Of a DNA stretch of 64,000 bases, positions 25,201-34,775 are shown one piece after another. The position numbers were made by a program, and so were the translations under genes. How positions within the stretch are numbered: position 1 is the first letter of the stretch; every line of letters begins with the position of its first letter. Source of the DNA: Caenorhabditis elegans (lineage: Eukaryota; Nematoda; Chromadorea; Rhabditida; Rhabditidae); assembly GCF_000002985.6 (NCBI RefSeq), contig NC_003282.8, forward strand, positions 11,470,001 through 11,534,000, written 5' to 3'. The notes beneath the pieces are model-generated. The model saw only the letters and a program-made list of their open reading frames with translations. It ran no database searches and had not been told where the DNA came from.

Positions 25201-28167
25201 CGTCTGAAGATGGAGCATTCCCTTCTAGAAAAGGGTCCCAGCGGCTTCTCTGTTTCTCTTCGTATTTCTCCGTTTGGCACACAAAGAGGCTCCGCTCCTT
25301 TTTTTTTGAAGCGGAGCAAAACTAGGATGACAAAGAACGCAAAAAAGAAGAGGTATAAGTTGATTAGATCTGCTGGAAGAAGACGGATGAAATTTCTTAC
25401 AAGAGAAGAAGAAAAAACTAACGGACATGTAATCTGGATAATGCTCTTACAAGTGTTGTTTCTTGATGACGTACACTGAAGTGGAGTAGGTTTTCCGAAA
25501 AATAGTCGATTCATTTTTAAAGAGGGAGTAGGGATTTTGGGTTTTTAATTAAAAAAAGGGCCCGAAACAACCGAAAAATTTCCAAAATTTGTTTTAATGG
25601 CGGAGAAGCTGAAATTTCCGCAACTTGACGTTTTCGTAGCAGCACCTGGAATACAATTTTTATTATGTTATCAACATTTATTGTATAATTTCCTCGCTTA
25701 TCAAGTGTTAATTCGTTGATTAGGGCACATTTTAAAATGGTCGGCGCCCAAAAATTACCAAAATTGGATGCCTACCGACTTAAAATGCGCTTAAATCTAC
25801 GAATTAACGCGTAATAAACGAGAAAAGTATGCAATAAAGATCGATAATTTGATAAAAACTGTATTCCAGCACCCACGAAAACGCCAAGTTGGCGAAATCT
25901 CTGATTTTAGAAAAAACATTTGCCTTCATTTTTCGAAATTCTGACCCAAACTTTCTCGGACTTTAGAAACCCGACAAACTCTACTCCCCCTTAAAAAACA
26001 ATATTGGCAATGTGAACAGAAATTTTTAGTGTTGAAATTGTATTTGCATGATTGAATTATTTTATTACCATTTTCCTACAGGCCGCTCAAATCCCCAATT
26101 TCCTATTTTTAACATCCCATTCGGTCATTAAATGTTGACACAGTTGGGTAACCGATGGCTCGGTGGCAATGCTCAGAACAGCGATTCGAACAGAAATCGG
26201 CTAAATATCTGTTTACCCTTCAAAAACTACAACCACTACAGCTATGTTTCGAAAACTCTAGCCAACAGTTGAACGTACCTTGCATTTTTGCTGCTGGAAT
26301 TGTTTCGAGTTTTGGCCCAATTTTCGTTGTTACGACGTTGTTTTCTTGGACTTTTACATCAACTGAAACAATTGTTTAGGTGTTTTGAGTGACAGAGTAA
26401 ATCAGATCGACAAAGTACAATCAGACCAATTCCGAGCTAGGCATAGTTAGCCAGATCTAGGAAGAGGAAATCAGAGTAAAGTAACTATGATTTATTCCAA
26501 TCGACAAAGCAGAGCTAGTCAGGGCTAGTCAGATCTAGGTAGAACTAGGCAGAGTAAGTCAGACTTGATTTACTCTGTCTAGTTCTACCTAGATCTGACT
26601 AGCCCTGACTAGCTATGAAATTACCCATATAGTGGAGCGCACTTACTGACCCTTCGAATTTCAGGCGGGAATTTAAATTTTAGTTTTCTCGTTTCATGAT
26701 ATCATACAATACTTATGTGTGATCATATTTTGACTTTGAATTATAACTTTTCGAAGCAAGTTTGAAAAAAAAAAATCGCAAGACAAATCAGAAAAAAAAT
26801 CATTAAATACTGTTTTTCTGATCGACTTCTAAAATTAGTATTTGGAGAACAGAGTAATTCCCGATTTTTGACAATACATGAAAAATTTAAAAGAGCTAAC
26901 AAATTGAAAAGTTTCATTATGTATTTTTACACAGTGTCAGGTTCTCCCATCGCTAAACTGCACACGAGATGCGAGAAAATGTAGGGTACTGTAGGTATAC
27001 GGTGGGGTTACTGTAGTTTGGGAACATTTGAATTTTTGACTTTTGAAGAGGTATTGACTTGAAGTTAGTAGGGGGATATGGTCAAGGTACTGTAGTAGTA
27101 CTGTAGGAAGTTTTTAGTTTTCTCGAGAAGTTTTTTTTGCGGGAATTTCAGATTTCATAGTTCACTTTGAGAGAAACGGTGTGTTATTACCGGCACAGAG
27201 AGTGTAGATAGTTAGAGAGTGACAGACATCCGGGACCCAATGGGGCGGGGCGCGCGGAAGAGACGATTTGTGTCGATTTACGAAATGATGACAACGAGGA
27301 AAATGTCGTAAATCGACACAAATCGTCTCTTCCGCGCGTCCCGCCCCATTGGGTCCCGGATGTCTGTCACTCTCTAACTATCTACACTTTCTGTACAGGT
27401 AATACAGATTTCGACCATTGATTTGTTTATATATGGATATGTTCCACTGTGTTATCGGCGCGTGCATAGCTTAGTGGTTAAGGGATGGGATTAGTAATCA
27501 GAAGATCGGGGTTCGGGAAACGGCAGGGGCTTGAAGGGAAGGTTCTATGAAGCAGGGCGAAGGGTTGACAAGGAGAGGCAATAAGCAAGTAGTAGGGGTT
27601 CTCTAGAAAACATTTTTGTCTTTAATATGCGTTTTCTACTGATTTATTATTGATATTTGGATCCCCTTTTCTAGAAAAAAAAATCAGAATCAGCAGAAAA
27701 ATTTGAGAAAAAGTCATAGCAAATCAGAGTTGGTCAGAGTAAATCAGAGCTAGGCATAGTAAATCATAGCTAGTCAGAGAATATCAGAGTTAATCAGGGT
27801 AATAAGTAGACCTAGTCATAGTAAATCAGAGCTGGTCAGAGCTAGTCAGGTCTAGTCATAGTAAAGCTGAGCTAGGCATAGTAAAGCGTGGTTACTCCGA
27901 GTAAAACCACACTTGCACCGAACTGCGGTTAGTGTGCTTTACCATTATGTAACTCCGCTTTTTACTCTGAGTTAGTATGATATGGTTTGTCTGAGGAACA
28001 ATTCAGTGTGACACGTAATTTGTAATTTTTTGATCCGATTAAAATTTGTTTTTTTTTCTTAATTTTCGAAAAATCGCCTCACCGTTTTGATCAGGTGTAG
28101 TTCGAACTTGCTCAACCAGCGGAACATCATGCGTTTCTTCATCGGCAACCTCCACCGTCACCGACAT
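13229..28167 (-). CDS. sms-1: Sphingomyelin synthase, long isoform
   Basis: Seven exons join in frame to 469 aa: 28167-28083, 26362-26279, 16108-15899, 15738-15360, 14710-14421, 14137-13962, 13414-13229. All four conserved SMS motifs are present. D1 is PLPD. D2 is RR-x8-Y-x2-R-x6-T. D3 is CGDYIYSGHT. D4 is HYTIDV followed by SYFACTRVFWAYH. The two His and the Asp of the lipid phosphotransferase triad are in D3 and D4. Six membrane segments are expected. The enzyme moves phosphocholine from phosphatidylcholine to ceramide in Golgi or plasma membrane, making sphingomyelin and diacylglycerol. The N-terminal region (exons 1-3) is acidic and disordered-looking, without an obvious SAM fold. The start ATG lies one base after a TTTTTCAG acceptor. 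Introns reach about 10 kb and are repeat-rich. Confidence 0.93.
14843..15120. repeat. Foldback element, GGTCTCG/GGCGC family, copy 2
   Basis: It begins with GAGTGCGCCTTTTTTGAACA and GTACTGTAATTT, and ends with the inverse ATTACAGTACACTTTAAAGG and GCGCGCACTC. It lies in the sms-1 intron 14711-15359. The end sequence GATACCGTATTTTTG matches the ends of copies 3 and 4. Confidence 0.65.
16250..16745. repeat. Long inverted-repeat (MITE-like) element in sms-1 intron
   Basis: The left half contains AATGGTCCAAAACTACC and ATGCCTTAAAAATTTCTC. The right half contains the reverse complements (GAGAAATTAGGCAT and GGTAGTTTTGGGCCATTTT). Inner segments (CCTATGATACCACCACAATA against TATTTGGTCATTGTAGTACC) also pair. 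Whole length is about 500 bp, all inside the intron 16109-17858. Confidence 0.7.
17100..17858. other. sms-1 intron sequence, no gene seen
   Basis: AT-rich intronic sequence between the short-isoform first exon and the common exon at 16108. I see no splice-bounded coding exon and no clear RNA gene. Confidence 0.4.
17859..17901 (-). CDS. sms-1: Alternative first coding exon of sms-1 (short isoform)
   Basis: A minus-strand ATG at 17901 opens 14 codons (MSWNHQYTNYGSIA plus one base) ending at a good GTAAAT donor. The splice phase (one base over) is identical to that of the upstream 26362-26279 exon, so it joins the 16108-15899 exon in frame. The predicted short isoform is 427 aa and keeps all the transmembrane and catalytic parts. 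This implies a second promoter inside the large intron, between 17.9 and about 26 kb. It is a prediction from phase and splice-site quality only. Confidence 0.7.
18628..18915. repeat. Foldback element, GGTCTCG family, copy 3
   Basis: The left end is AATAAATTACCCGCTCTCGA followed by TTTAAAGATTACTGTAATTT. The right end is the inverse, with AAACTACAGTACTCTTTAAA, GGCGCACG, GTCGTGACGAGA and GATACCGTATTTTTG. The arms pair over about 100 bp with mismatches. Confidence 0.65.
19714..19765. repeat. CT-rich microsatellite
   Basis: A pyrimidine-only run (TCTCTCTCCATCTATC then CTCTCTGTCTGTCTCTCTCT) within the sms-1 intron. On the transcribed minus strand it reads GA-rich. A shorter CTCTCTCTCTCTTTCAG run is at about 21490-21510. 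Confidence 0.8.
23636..23647. repeat. 12-base C homopolymer (G tract on minus strand)
   Basis: Twelve consecutive C on the plus strand, flanked by AAGGA and TATGGG. In the sms-1 transcript this is a G12 run. Long G tracts are known in C. elegans as hot spots for deletion when the FANCJ helicase DOG-1 is missing. Confidence 0.85.
25520..25993. repeat. Inverted-repeat (MITE-like) element in sms-1 intron
   Basis: Outer ends pair: AGAGGGAGTAGGGATTTTGG near 25521 against CCCGACAAACTCTACTCCCC near 25971. Inner blocks pair as well: ACGTTTTCGTAGCAGCACCT and GGAATACA against TGTATTCCAGCACCCACGAA and AACGCC. Total about 470 bp, roughly symmetrical about 25760. Confidence 0.75.
26513..26614. repeat. 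45-bp-arm near-perfect hairpin of AGCTAGTCAG units
   Basis: The left arm 26513-26557 and the right arm 26570-26614 are reverse complements with one mismatch, separated by a 12-base loop. The arm itself is built from AGCTAGTCAGGG-like units, the same units that appear as direct repeats at about 26395-26530 and 27718-27900. Confidence 0.85.
27184..27406. repeat. Large palindrome, about 100-bp arms
   Basis: The left arm 27184-27282 and the right arm 27306-27406 are nearly perfect reverse complements around a loop of about 23 bases. The central ~80 bp, including GACATCCGGGACCCAATGGG, GCGCG-GGAAGAGACGATTTG and TGTCGATTTACGA, has only one or two differences. The outer 20 bp are more diverged. It lies in the first intron of long-isoform sms-1. 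Confidence 0.9.
27462..27540 (+). repeat. tRNA-like sequence (pseudo-tRNA or SINE fragment)
   Basis: TAGCTTAGTGG at 27467-27477 fits the A-box consensus, and GGTTCGGGAAA at 27510-27520 is a degraded B box at tRNA-like spacing. The 5' end GCGCGTG has no partner at the 3' end, so a functional cloverleaf is not supported. It sits just right of the large palindrome. Confidence 0.5.
27718..27900. repeat. Degenerate tandem repeat of AGTAAATCAGAGCTAGTCAG
   Basis: About nine imperfect ~20-bp units with variants such as CATAGTAAATCATAGCTAGT. The same unit forms the array at about 26395-26530 and the hairpin at 26513-26614, so the palindrome at 27184-27406 is flanked on both sides by the same repeat. 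Confidence 0.75.
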
Positions 28168-30720
28168 TCTGAAAAATCTGCTTAATTACGCTGTAAAACG
28201 AGTAAAATTAAGTCACATAAAAATTATAAGTGTAATTAATACTAATTTTCAGAAAAACAACTAATAAAGCATCAAACTCCGAATAAAAACTGCTTTTAGG
28301 AAGAGAAATAAAATTAAGAATTCAAATTTACAAGCCTTATTTATGAGTCGCGTCGAGACCGATGCGCAGATATTCAGTGTGTGCCTTTAAAATTGACCTA
28401 CGGTATAGGCTACTTAAAATTGTTTCAAATCTGTTTTTCCTTTGATCAATATTTTTTCAGAATTTCAATTGAAAGTTTTTTAAAAATATATATTTTTTGA
28501 ATTATAAACGAAAGTGTTTTAAATTAAAAAAAAACACTGGTTGTGATGTATTAAAATCTCGGATTATTTTCTAAATATTTATATTTCAGGATTAAAAAAA
28601 AAACAATTAAATTGAGTTTTTTTCCGAAAATTACTACAATGAAAAAAGCTAGACATTTTTGACTGCAGGGTGCCAATTTTTAGAATTTTAGTTATCTACT
28701 CTTACTCAAGGCTGTCTAATTGAGCATGTACGCAAAGGCAGAGATAGAAGTAAAAAGAAAGAACTCAAAGTAGAGACAACAAGAACAAAGGTGCACCCAG
28801 GTGGCAGTAGTGGAAAAGAAAACAAAAACGCATTTTCTAAGAGGAAAATGTTAGGTACAAATGCTTGAAAAATGGATGTCGTGAGCTGTTGGAGGGTGGT
28901 CAATCGGGGAAAAACGATATGATATGGAAGGAAACAAGAGGAAGAGGGGTAGAATAATATGAATATAAACAATTGAGAGATCATATGGAGACATATACTA
29001 TTTCTTTTTTGTTTATCAGTCAAAGAAATATAAACGTTAGAGCACAAAGATATCAGTTTTCAAAACAATACTATCAATTCATTGCTAATGCGGAAGAAGA
29101 CAAAAGCAAGACAAAAAACTAGTGAGTGTGCTAGGTTCTGCCTTGATACGAGACATAGAGAGATGAAGGACAAGGCCGGCGTTCTGTTTTCGAGACAAAT
29201 CAATGTTTGATCAGCTGGAGGATCAACACGAAAAGAGACTGGGGAGAATGACAACAAAACAATCAGTTTTCGACGCTTTTGGCATGTTACGGTTTGAATT
29301 AAAAAACAGTAGCTGCTAGTTGGCACCGGCCCAGACGCGAAATTTTGTCCCAAAAATACGGTACCCGGTCTCGACACGACGAATGTTTGATTTACAAAAG
29401 GGTGTTAGCCTTTAAAGGTTACCGTAATTTCAAGCTTTACTGCTGAATTTTCATTTTAAAATTTTTTTTCACGATTCGAACGATCGTTAAAATTTATCGG
29501 ATTTTTTCAGTAACTCATTATATTTTTGTTTGAAAATTTTACAGCAAACTTTACAGTACTCTTTAAAGGCGCATGACTCTTCGCATTCAACAAAAATGTC
29601 CTGTCGGGAGTCCCTACTCGGGACCCGTTACCATATTTTTGTAGCAAAATTTCGGGGCAAAAAAAATATATTCCCCTGGCATGCATTATTTATTTATTTC
29701 GGATATGAATGTGATTTATTATATCGGGGTGAGAATATTTAATAAATGAGTTATGAAATCCACATCCATTGTTTTCGACTTTTCCTCTCCTTTCTGTTTT
29801 GAGTTTACTTGCACTTTCAAACATCTGATAACAAGCTGATAACTGCCAACTGGGACGCAAATGAGCAGTAATATAATTATTGAAGAGAAGGAAGAAATTG
29901 AAATAAAAAAATTGAATCGGGGTTATAAACAAAAATTGTCCTATTTCAACAATACTTTGTGGCCGATTATCGAGACAAATCGCGGTGGAAACGACGACAA
30001 TTTTTTGAAAATTTGGAACACAAGTACAACATTTTGAATGAAGAATATATTCATATAGATACGATTGGGAGGGCATTTATGTTAACGTAGAATATATATA
30101 GCGTATTAAAAGTTGAGAATAGCTTGCGATATATAGGGACTCCTAGATAATGTAGAGTCGAAGATTTCAGTCTTGATTTTTGGTGAGTTGGCAAAGACTT
30201 GAAACATTTTACTTAAAAATTCAGAAAACTATGTGAAAAGTTTTTTGATGGATATCAAAATTTATTACTCAATATGGAACATCAGAAGTAAAACTCAAGT
30301 TGAATTTTCTAGGAGAACAGAATTTTATAAATAATTATAATTAAAGTTGTTTTCTTTCAAATAAAAAGTGATATCGATCAACGACTGAATGTGGTTGTGT
30401 GTGGCAAAATGTTTACATCATAATAAAAAGCCATAAAATCTTGGTAATAACTAATTGTGATAACTAATTTCAAAAAAATAAATTGAGGTGCGCATTTCGA
30501 TTGAAATTGGAATCAGAAAAGTTACCAAGGATGATGTATTACTAAAATGAATGTTTTAGCAAAGTAGAGAAAGGCGTTGGTTTTCAAAATAAAACAATAC
30601 ACGTTGAACCTTTAGAAAATCGGGAAAAACAAAAACCGATCACTACAACCGAATTGAGTATCAACTAATGATAAGTCACATCAATTTCCTTATATTTATG
30701 AAATCTCCACCCATTTTTCT
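28168..30720. other. Intergenic region between sms-1 and the secreted-peptide gene
   Basis: About 2.5 kb that must contain the promoter of long-isoform sms-1 (divergent from the plus-strand peptide gene). It contains a foldback copy at 29351-29644 and a GTCGAGACC-type fragment near 28349. No exon was recognised. A 113-codon minus-strand frame at 28706-29047 was rejected. Confidence 0.45.
29351..29644. repeat. Foldback element, GGTCTCG family, copy 4
   Basis: The left end is AAAAATACGGTACCCGGTCT then CGACACGACGAA and CCTTTAAAGGTTACCGTAAT. The right end is the inverse, with ACAGTACTCTTTAAAGGCGC, GTCGGGAGTCCC, GGGACCCGTTACCATATTTT. This copy gives the clearest terminal sequence of the family. 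Confidence 0.7.
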
Positions 30721-32103
30721 ATGACTCATCTATCTTTTCTTTACCAATTGCTCATTATCAATTTGGTTGTTTTGTCTACACCACTTGGATACTCGCGTGA
30801 GTTATTTCACAATTATCTGATGATCTTCAAAATGTTGAACTCAATGTTTTTTTAAATAGCAATATGACATTACAGCTGACGAAATCGCAGGAGTGGATTG
30901 TTTTGGGAAAATAAACACCCGGTATCCTCACCCCAAAAGTTCTAACAATTTTGAAATTTCAAGCTATTTTGAACTGCATGGACCAAAACATGCAACTACG
31001 GTTAAATCCTCCAAGTTTAGATGCGGCAACAATTTTTTTTGTCAAATATTTAAAATTTTTCAGATTCTGTTTTACATTTTAAAAGATACTTGCAGAATTT
31101 TTGAAAGACCAGAAAATCTTAATATGGCCTACAGACCATATCTCGGGTTTTCCTACATGGCCTTAAATATGAAAAACTCGGCCACTCTTATGAAATAGTT
31201 TGGAGCACAAGCTTACAAATCGTGAATAAAAATGAATGAATGTCCGAGTTTTATCCTTTTCTAGGCTAGGCAACAGTGTGGGGCTGTACTGTATAGCCGC
31301 GTTTTGAAAAATTTTCCATTTCTGAATTTTTGAAGGAGAAACGGTTACAGCTAACAAAAGTAATAATATGTAAACTTTTAACTTTTAAAGAAATATTCCT
31401 CTAGTAAAAATGCAAAGTTTTTGAAAAATCATAGAAGAAGCAGGCGAGTAACGGAACCGAACTGCGAAAATAAAACTCTCAGAAAGAATTTTATTGGCAG
31501 ATGAACGATGACCGAGAGAAAGAGATGGGAAATTTTATCGGGCCTTACTTTTTTGTTTTGTTTGGTGGTTTTTCGAGAAAAAAAATATGCAGCATATGTT
31601 GAAACTTCATAGATCGTCAAATATTTGCAGTGTTGTCTTTTTCCAGGAAATTCATTATTTTTTATGTTGTTCGGAAGGAAAGAGCTAGAATTTTCCAGAA
31701 ATTCAGAATTTTTAGAAATTCGAATAAAATACTTTTTTAGTTTTTTCCAGAGAGATTAAGAAGAAAATTAGAGGGTTTTCCAAAAAAATTAAAGTTGAAA
31801 TTTTGCTATTTTTTGAAGAAATTGTCAAAAAATGGAAAACAAATTTCAATTTTTTTTTCAATTTTCAAAAATTCTAGGATATACTAAATTCATTAATTTC
31901 CAGAAGGAATCGCACTGGCTCCCAAAACTCCACGACCATCCCAAGAGGAGGAAGCCCCTGCAGATGAAACTGCTGTAGTTTCAGCACCAGTACCTCATAT
32001 ATTTACAATCTCTGAAAGTTCTTACCGTTCATGTTACTTCAAATATGTACATCAATCGTTTGAATGTCCATTTGATGAGTGTTTTTCTGTGTGTAATAAA
32101 TAA
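30721..32103 (+). CDS. Candidate 91-aa secreted cysteine-containing peptide
   Basis: Two exons, 30721-30796 and 31904-32103, join in frame (phase 1) to 91 aa. Exon 1 is a textbook signal peptide: MTHLSFLYQLLIINLVVLST, then PLGYS, with likely cleavage near residue 25. It ends at a consensus GTGAGT donor. Exon 2 opens after an AATTTCCAG acceptor. It encodes a Pro/Glu/Ala-rich middle (APKTPRPSQEEEAPADE) and a C-terminal tail with four Cys spaced C-x10-C-x4-C-x3-C, ending CNK. The stop codon overlaps the poly(A) signal (AATAAATAAA at 32095-32104), so the 3'UTR would be only some 15 bases. No family was recognised. A secreted peptide, hormone-like or antimicrobial, is possible but not shown. An extra exon inside the 1.1-kb intron cannot be excluded. 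Confidence 0.55.
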
Positions 32104-34775
32104 AACCTTTCAACATATATAGACAGAAACTGTCCACCAATCACGATTTAAGGGCGACGAAACTGTTCTAATTCTTCTTTTCTCTTTTCATCATCATCAT
32201 CAAATATTTTTCTTTCCGATTCTCGTGTGATAATCATCGAACCAATCGAAGAGTTTTGTCGCCGCGAAATTGACATTACCACCGGTGCAACTGACCTTTT
32301 AATTGTTAAGAATCAATTCTAGTTGTGAGGAAATTTTTAATTGATGAGTCATATATCTTATATGTGACTGAAACATTGCTACATCGAATGTTGTTTTTCC
32401 AATCCTATCTCCCGGAAGACGCATCCAAAAAATGGAAGAATATTCATATAACATTTTATTCTGAAATTTAATTTATCGTGCAACAACAAAATTACCAATA
32501 ATTAATGAAAAAAGTTACATACGAAGTAAGGCGTGAATAGGGCTGGAAGAGGCCAAAAAGTGGCACCCCTGGCTATAATTATCAGAAAAAATACAAAGAG
32601 CATTTTCAAGCAAATAATATACCGATTTCATTCTCAAAAATACAAATAAAATAGTGAGAAAGTACGTAAGCCTTCAAAATGAAATTTAAATTTAGATGAC
32701 AAAAGATTTTGCAGAACTTATTAAATAATACAATTTTGTAAATAAAAGTTAATTGTATTTTTCCAAAGTATAACATTTATTCAAAAATCTATAAATTTTA
32801 TCTATGCTATTTTCAATGAACTTTTGTTCTTTCTATCCCCAAACCTTCAGACCTTTCAGACCCCCTGCCCAATATGATTTGGTCTTGAAAATTGGCCGAT
32901 TTGTTTTCAAATCAATCAAACCCCTTTCCACATGAAATTCACAGTTTTCTCTTCATCAGATGTTCTGAATATTCACTCGTAATGCTTTGGTTTTTGTTTC
33001 ACTCGGTTTGGATTACCTGATGTCATAAAATGATGTTATGGTACGAATAGCAAGATTAGCCTCGAATTGTTCATTTTTAATAGATTTCATACTGTATTCT
33101 GACTTGGATTTTGAGTTCCAAAACGGTTTTATTCTGTGCATTTGTATTTTTTTTTAATTTGTTGAAGGTCAGGAGAATTGTGTAGTTATGTTTAAAGTAA
33201 GTACAAAACGAGTCTCCACAAAAAATGTGATCTTTGTAGTACTAGAATTGGACCTCATAGATCCTGCTTTGGAACTAAATATGATTATTTTCGTCTTGAA
33301 AAATCGCTTCTGTAAATAAAATTTGGATGCAATTTTGAATGTTTTAAGGAGATCTTATTTGTAGCGCAAATTTGTCAACGAAAACTAAATTAAATTTTGG
33401 AGGAGATATAAATTCTGCCAATAAATATTTGTATCAGTTTTGATTTCAGAAATTTCATTTCTGGCTTCTAATTAATGAGCCTTTCATATGTCAACTTTCG
33501 CACAAAACTATTTATGAATTTAGTTGAGAATTTGAACAAGAGCGGGCAAGAAGTAGACTTCAAAATTGAAAAAAAAAAATTTCTATGTCGTTTCTTGGTA
33601 GAAGATTGACAATAGTTGTGCCATTTACGAACTTTTCTTCTAAATTTATAGAAGTACACAGCAAAACAATTTAGTTTTACAATTAGTAATAATATAACAG
33701 ATCTGTGTTCTTTATTCTCCGATCAAATAATGTCCCCAATATTTGGGTGCAATCACTTTAACATCTATGTCTCTGCAGTTCTCAATTATTTAATTTTCTC
33801 TTCTGCTTTTCCAATGTTCTCATTATCATCAAGATGATCATCCCTTCTACACGCACCTGCCGACCGACTTTCTGATTTTTGCTCTGTAGACGTCGTCAAA
33901 AAAACTTCCCATGCAACTACAGTTATGCTATGGCAGTTATCAAATCTTTTCGAACTGACACAATCCATTTTTCTCATCAGTTATTAGATGGTGGTTTGAT
34001 TTTACCTCTTCTGACCCGGCGGTGTGAAAAGAAGTCTACAGTATACCCAGTGCAACTGTGTGTTTTATAGGGCGTCAAAATCGAAAGATTCTTGAATTTT
34101 TGATCCTTTCTGAAATAGAACAACGATGCAGAACACTATGTATTATTTGAAGTGTCACTATAAATCTTGAGATGTCTGCAAAAAATTGTCAATTTATTGA
34201 AGCTATTTCGAGTTCGTTGAAAGGATTGTAAACGCCTTTTTAGAATTATTCCCCTATCGCAATTCATAAATGTTTCTCCAATATTGTAATCCGCATTTCT
34301 GAATAAACATGTTTTATTTCTTTAACAATAATATTTCCTCAAATAGTCTTGCATCTACTCAACTTTGGCAGCTCATATCTCCACTATCTTTGAGTTTATC
34401 AAACAATTATTAACGATCAGAGTATTGATTATTTATTGTTCTACAGTTTTACAATTTAGAATTTTTCGAAATAATTTAAATGAAACAAGATATAATTTGT
34501 CAACGTAAAATAGTCAAATGTCAGACTAATAGACAAAATACGGTGTAAGTTTTAAAATTTTCAGAATTTCTTCAAGTTGTAGTTGTACTTCACACCCATC
34601 GCCTGATGTTTGTACATATTTTTCTATATTTTTTCTTTATCGCGACCGAAAAGGGAACGTGTTTCGTACGACTAGTCAACCATTCCGAAAGCTTCACATT
34701 TCCATCTCTTTTTTCATATTCGCTTCTAATCCTCTCTTCTATCAAAACGTTCTTTTATTTTACAGATTCTCAGAA
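32104..34775. other. Intergenic region upstream of the TWK channel
   Basis: About 2.7 kb of AT-rich sequence, probably the channel promoter. The only weak coding candidate is a minus-strand frame of 63 codons at 33977-33786, with a TATAAAA about 90 bp upstream of its ATG. Its hydrophilic C-terminal half looks somewhat protein-like, but it has no splice or homology support. Confidence 0.4.

Larger units (their letters stand above)
17902..26278. other. Very large sms-1 intron, probable internal promoter and repeat store
   Basis: About 8.4 kb without a convincing exon. The proximal few hundred bases above 17901 should hold the promoter of the short isoform. Contents that can be named are a foldback element at 18628-18915, a CT-rich microsatellite at about 19714-19765, a 12-base C tract at 23636-23647, and an inverted-repeat element at about 25520-25993. 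Open frames of 60-167 codons occur on both strands but lack splice context and coding composition. Confidence 0.5.

Noticed and set aside
25011-25514. 167-codon minus-strand frame in the sms-1 intron
   Set aside because: Low-complexity translation of a GA-rich plus strand; no splice-site framing and no family resemblance. Could be revisited if transcripts exist.
28706-29047. 113-codon minus-strand frame
   Set aside because: Composition is Phe/Leu/Ser-rich from a purine-rich opposite strand, no splice or leader acceptor, no recognisable family.
30797-31200. Frame at 30893-31198 as a middle exon of the secreted-peptide gene
   Set aside because: Possible acceptor at 30875, but the phase left at its donor (30942) does not fit the coding frame of the last exon, and direct joining of exons 1 and 2 is in phase.
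33786-33977. 63-codon minus-strand frame with a TATAAAA upstream
   Set aside because: Too short and without homology or a splice partner; noted in the intergenic entry only.
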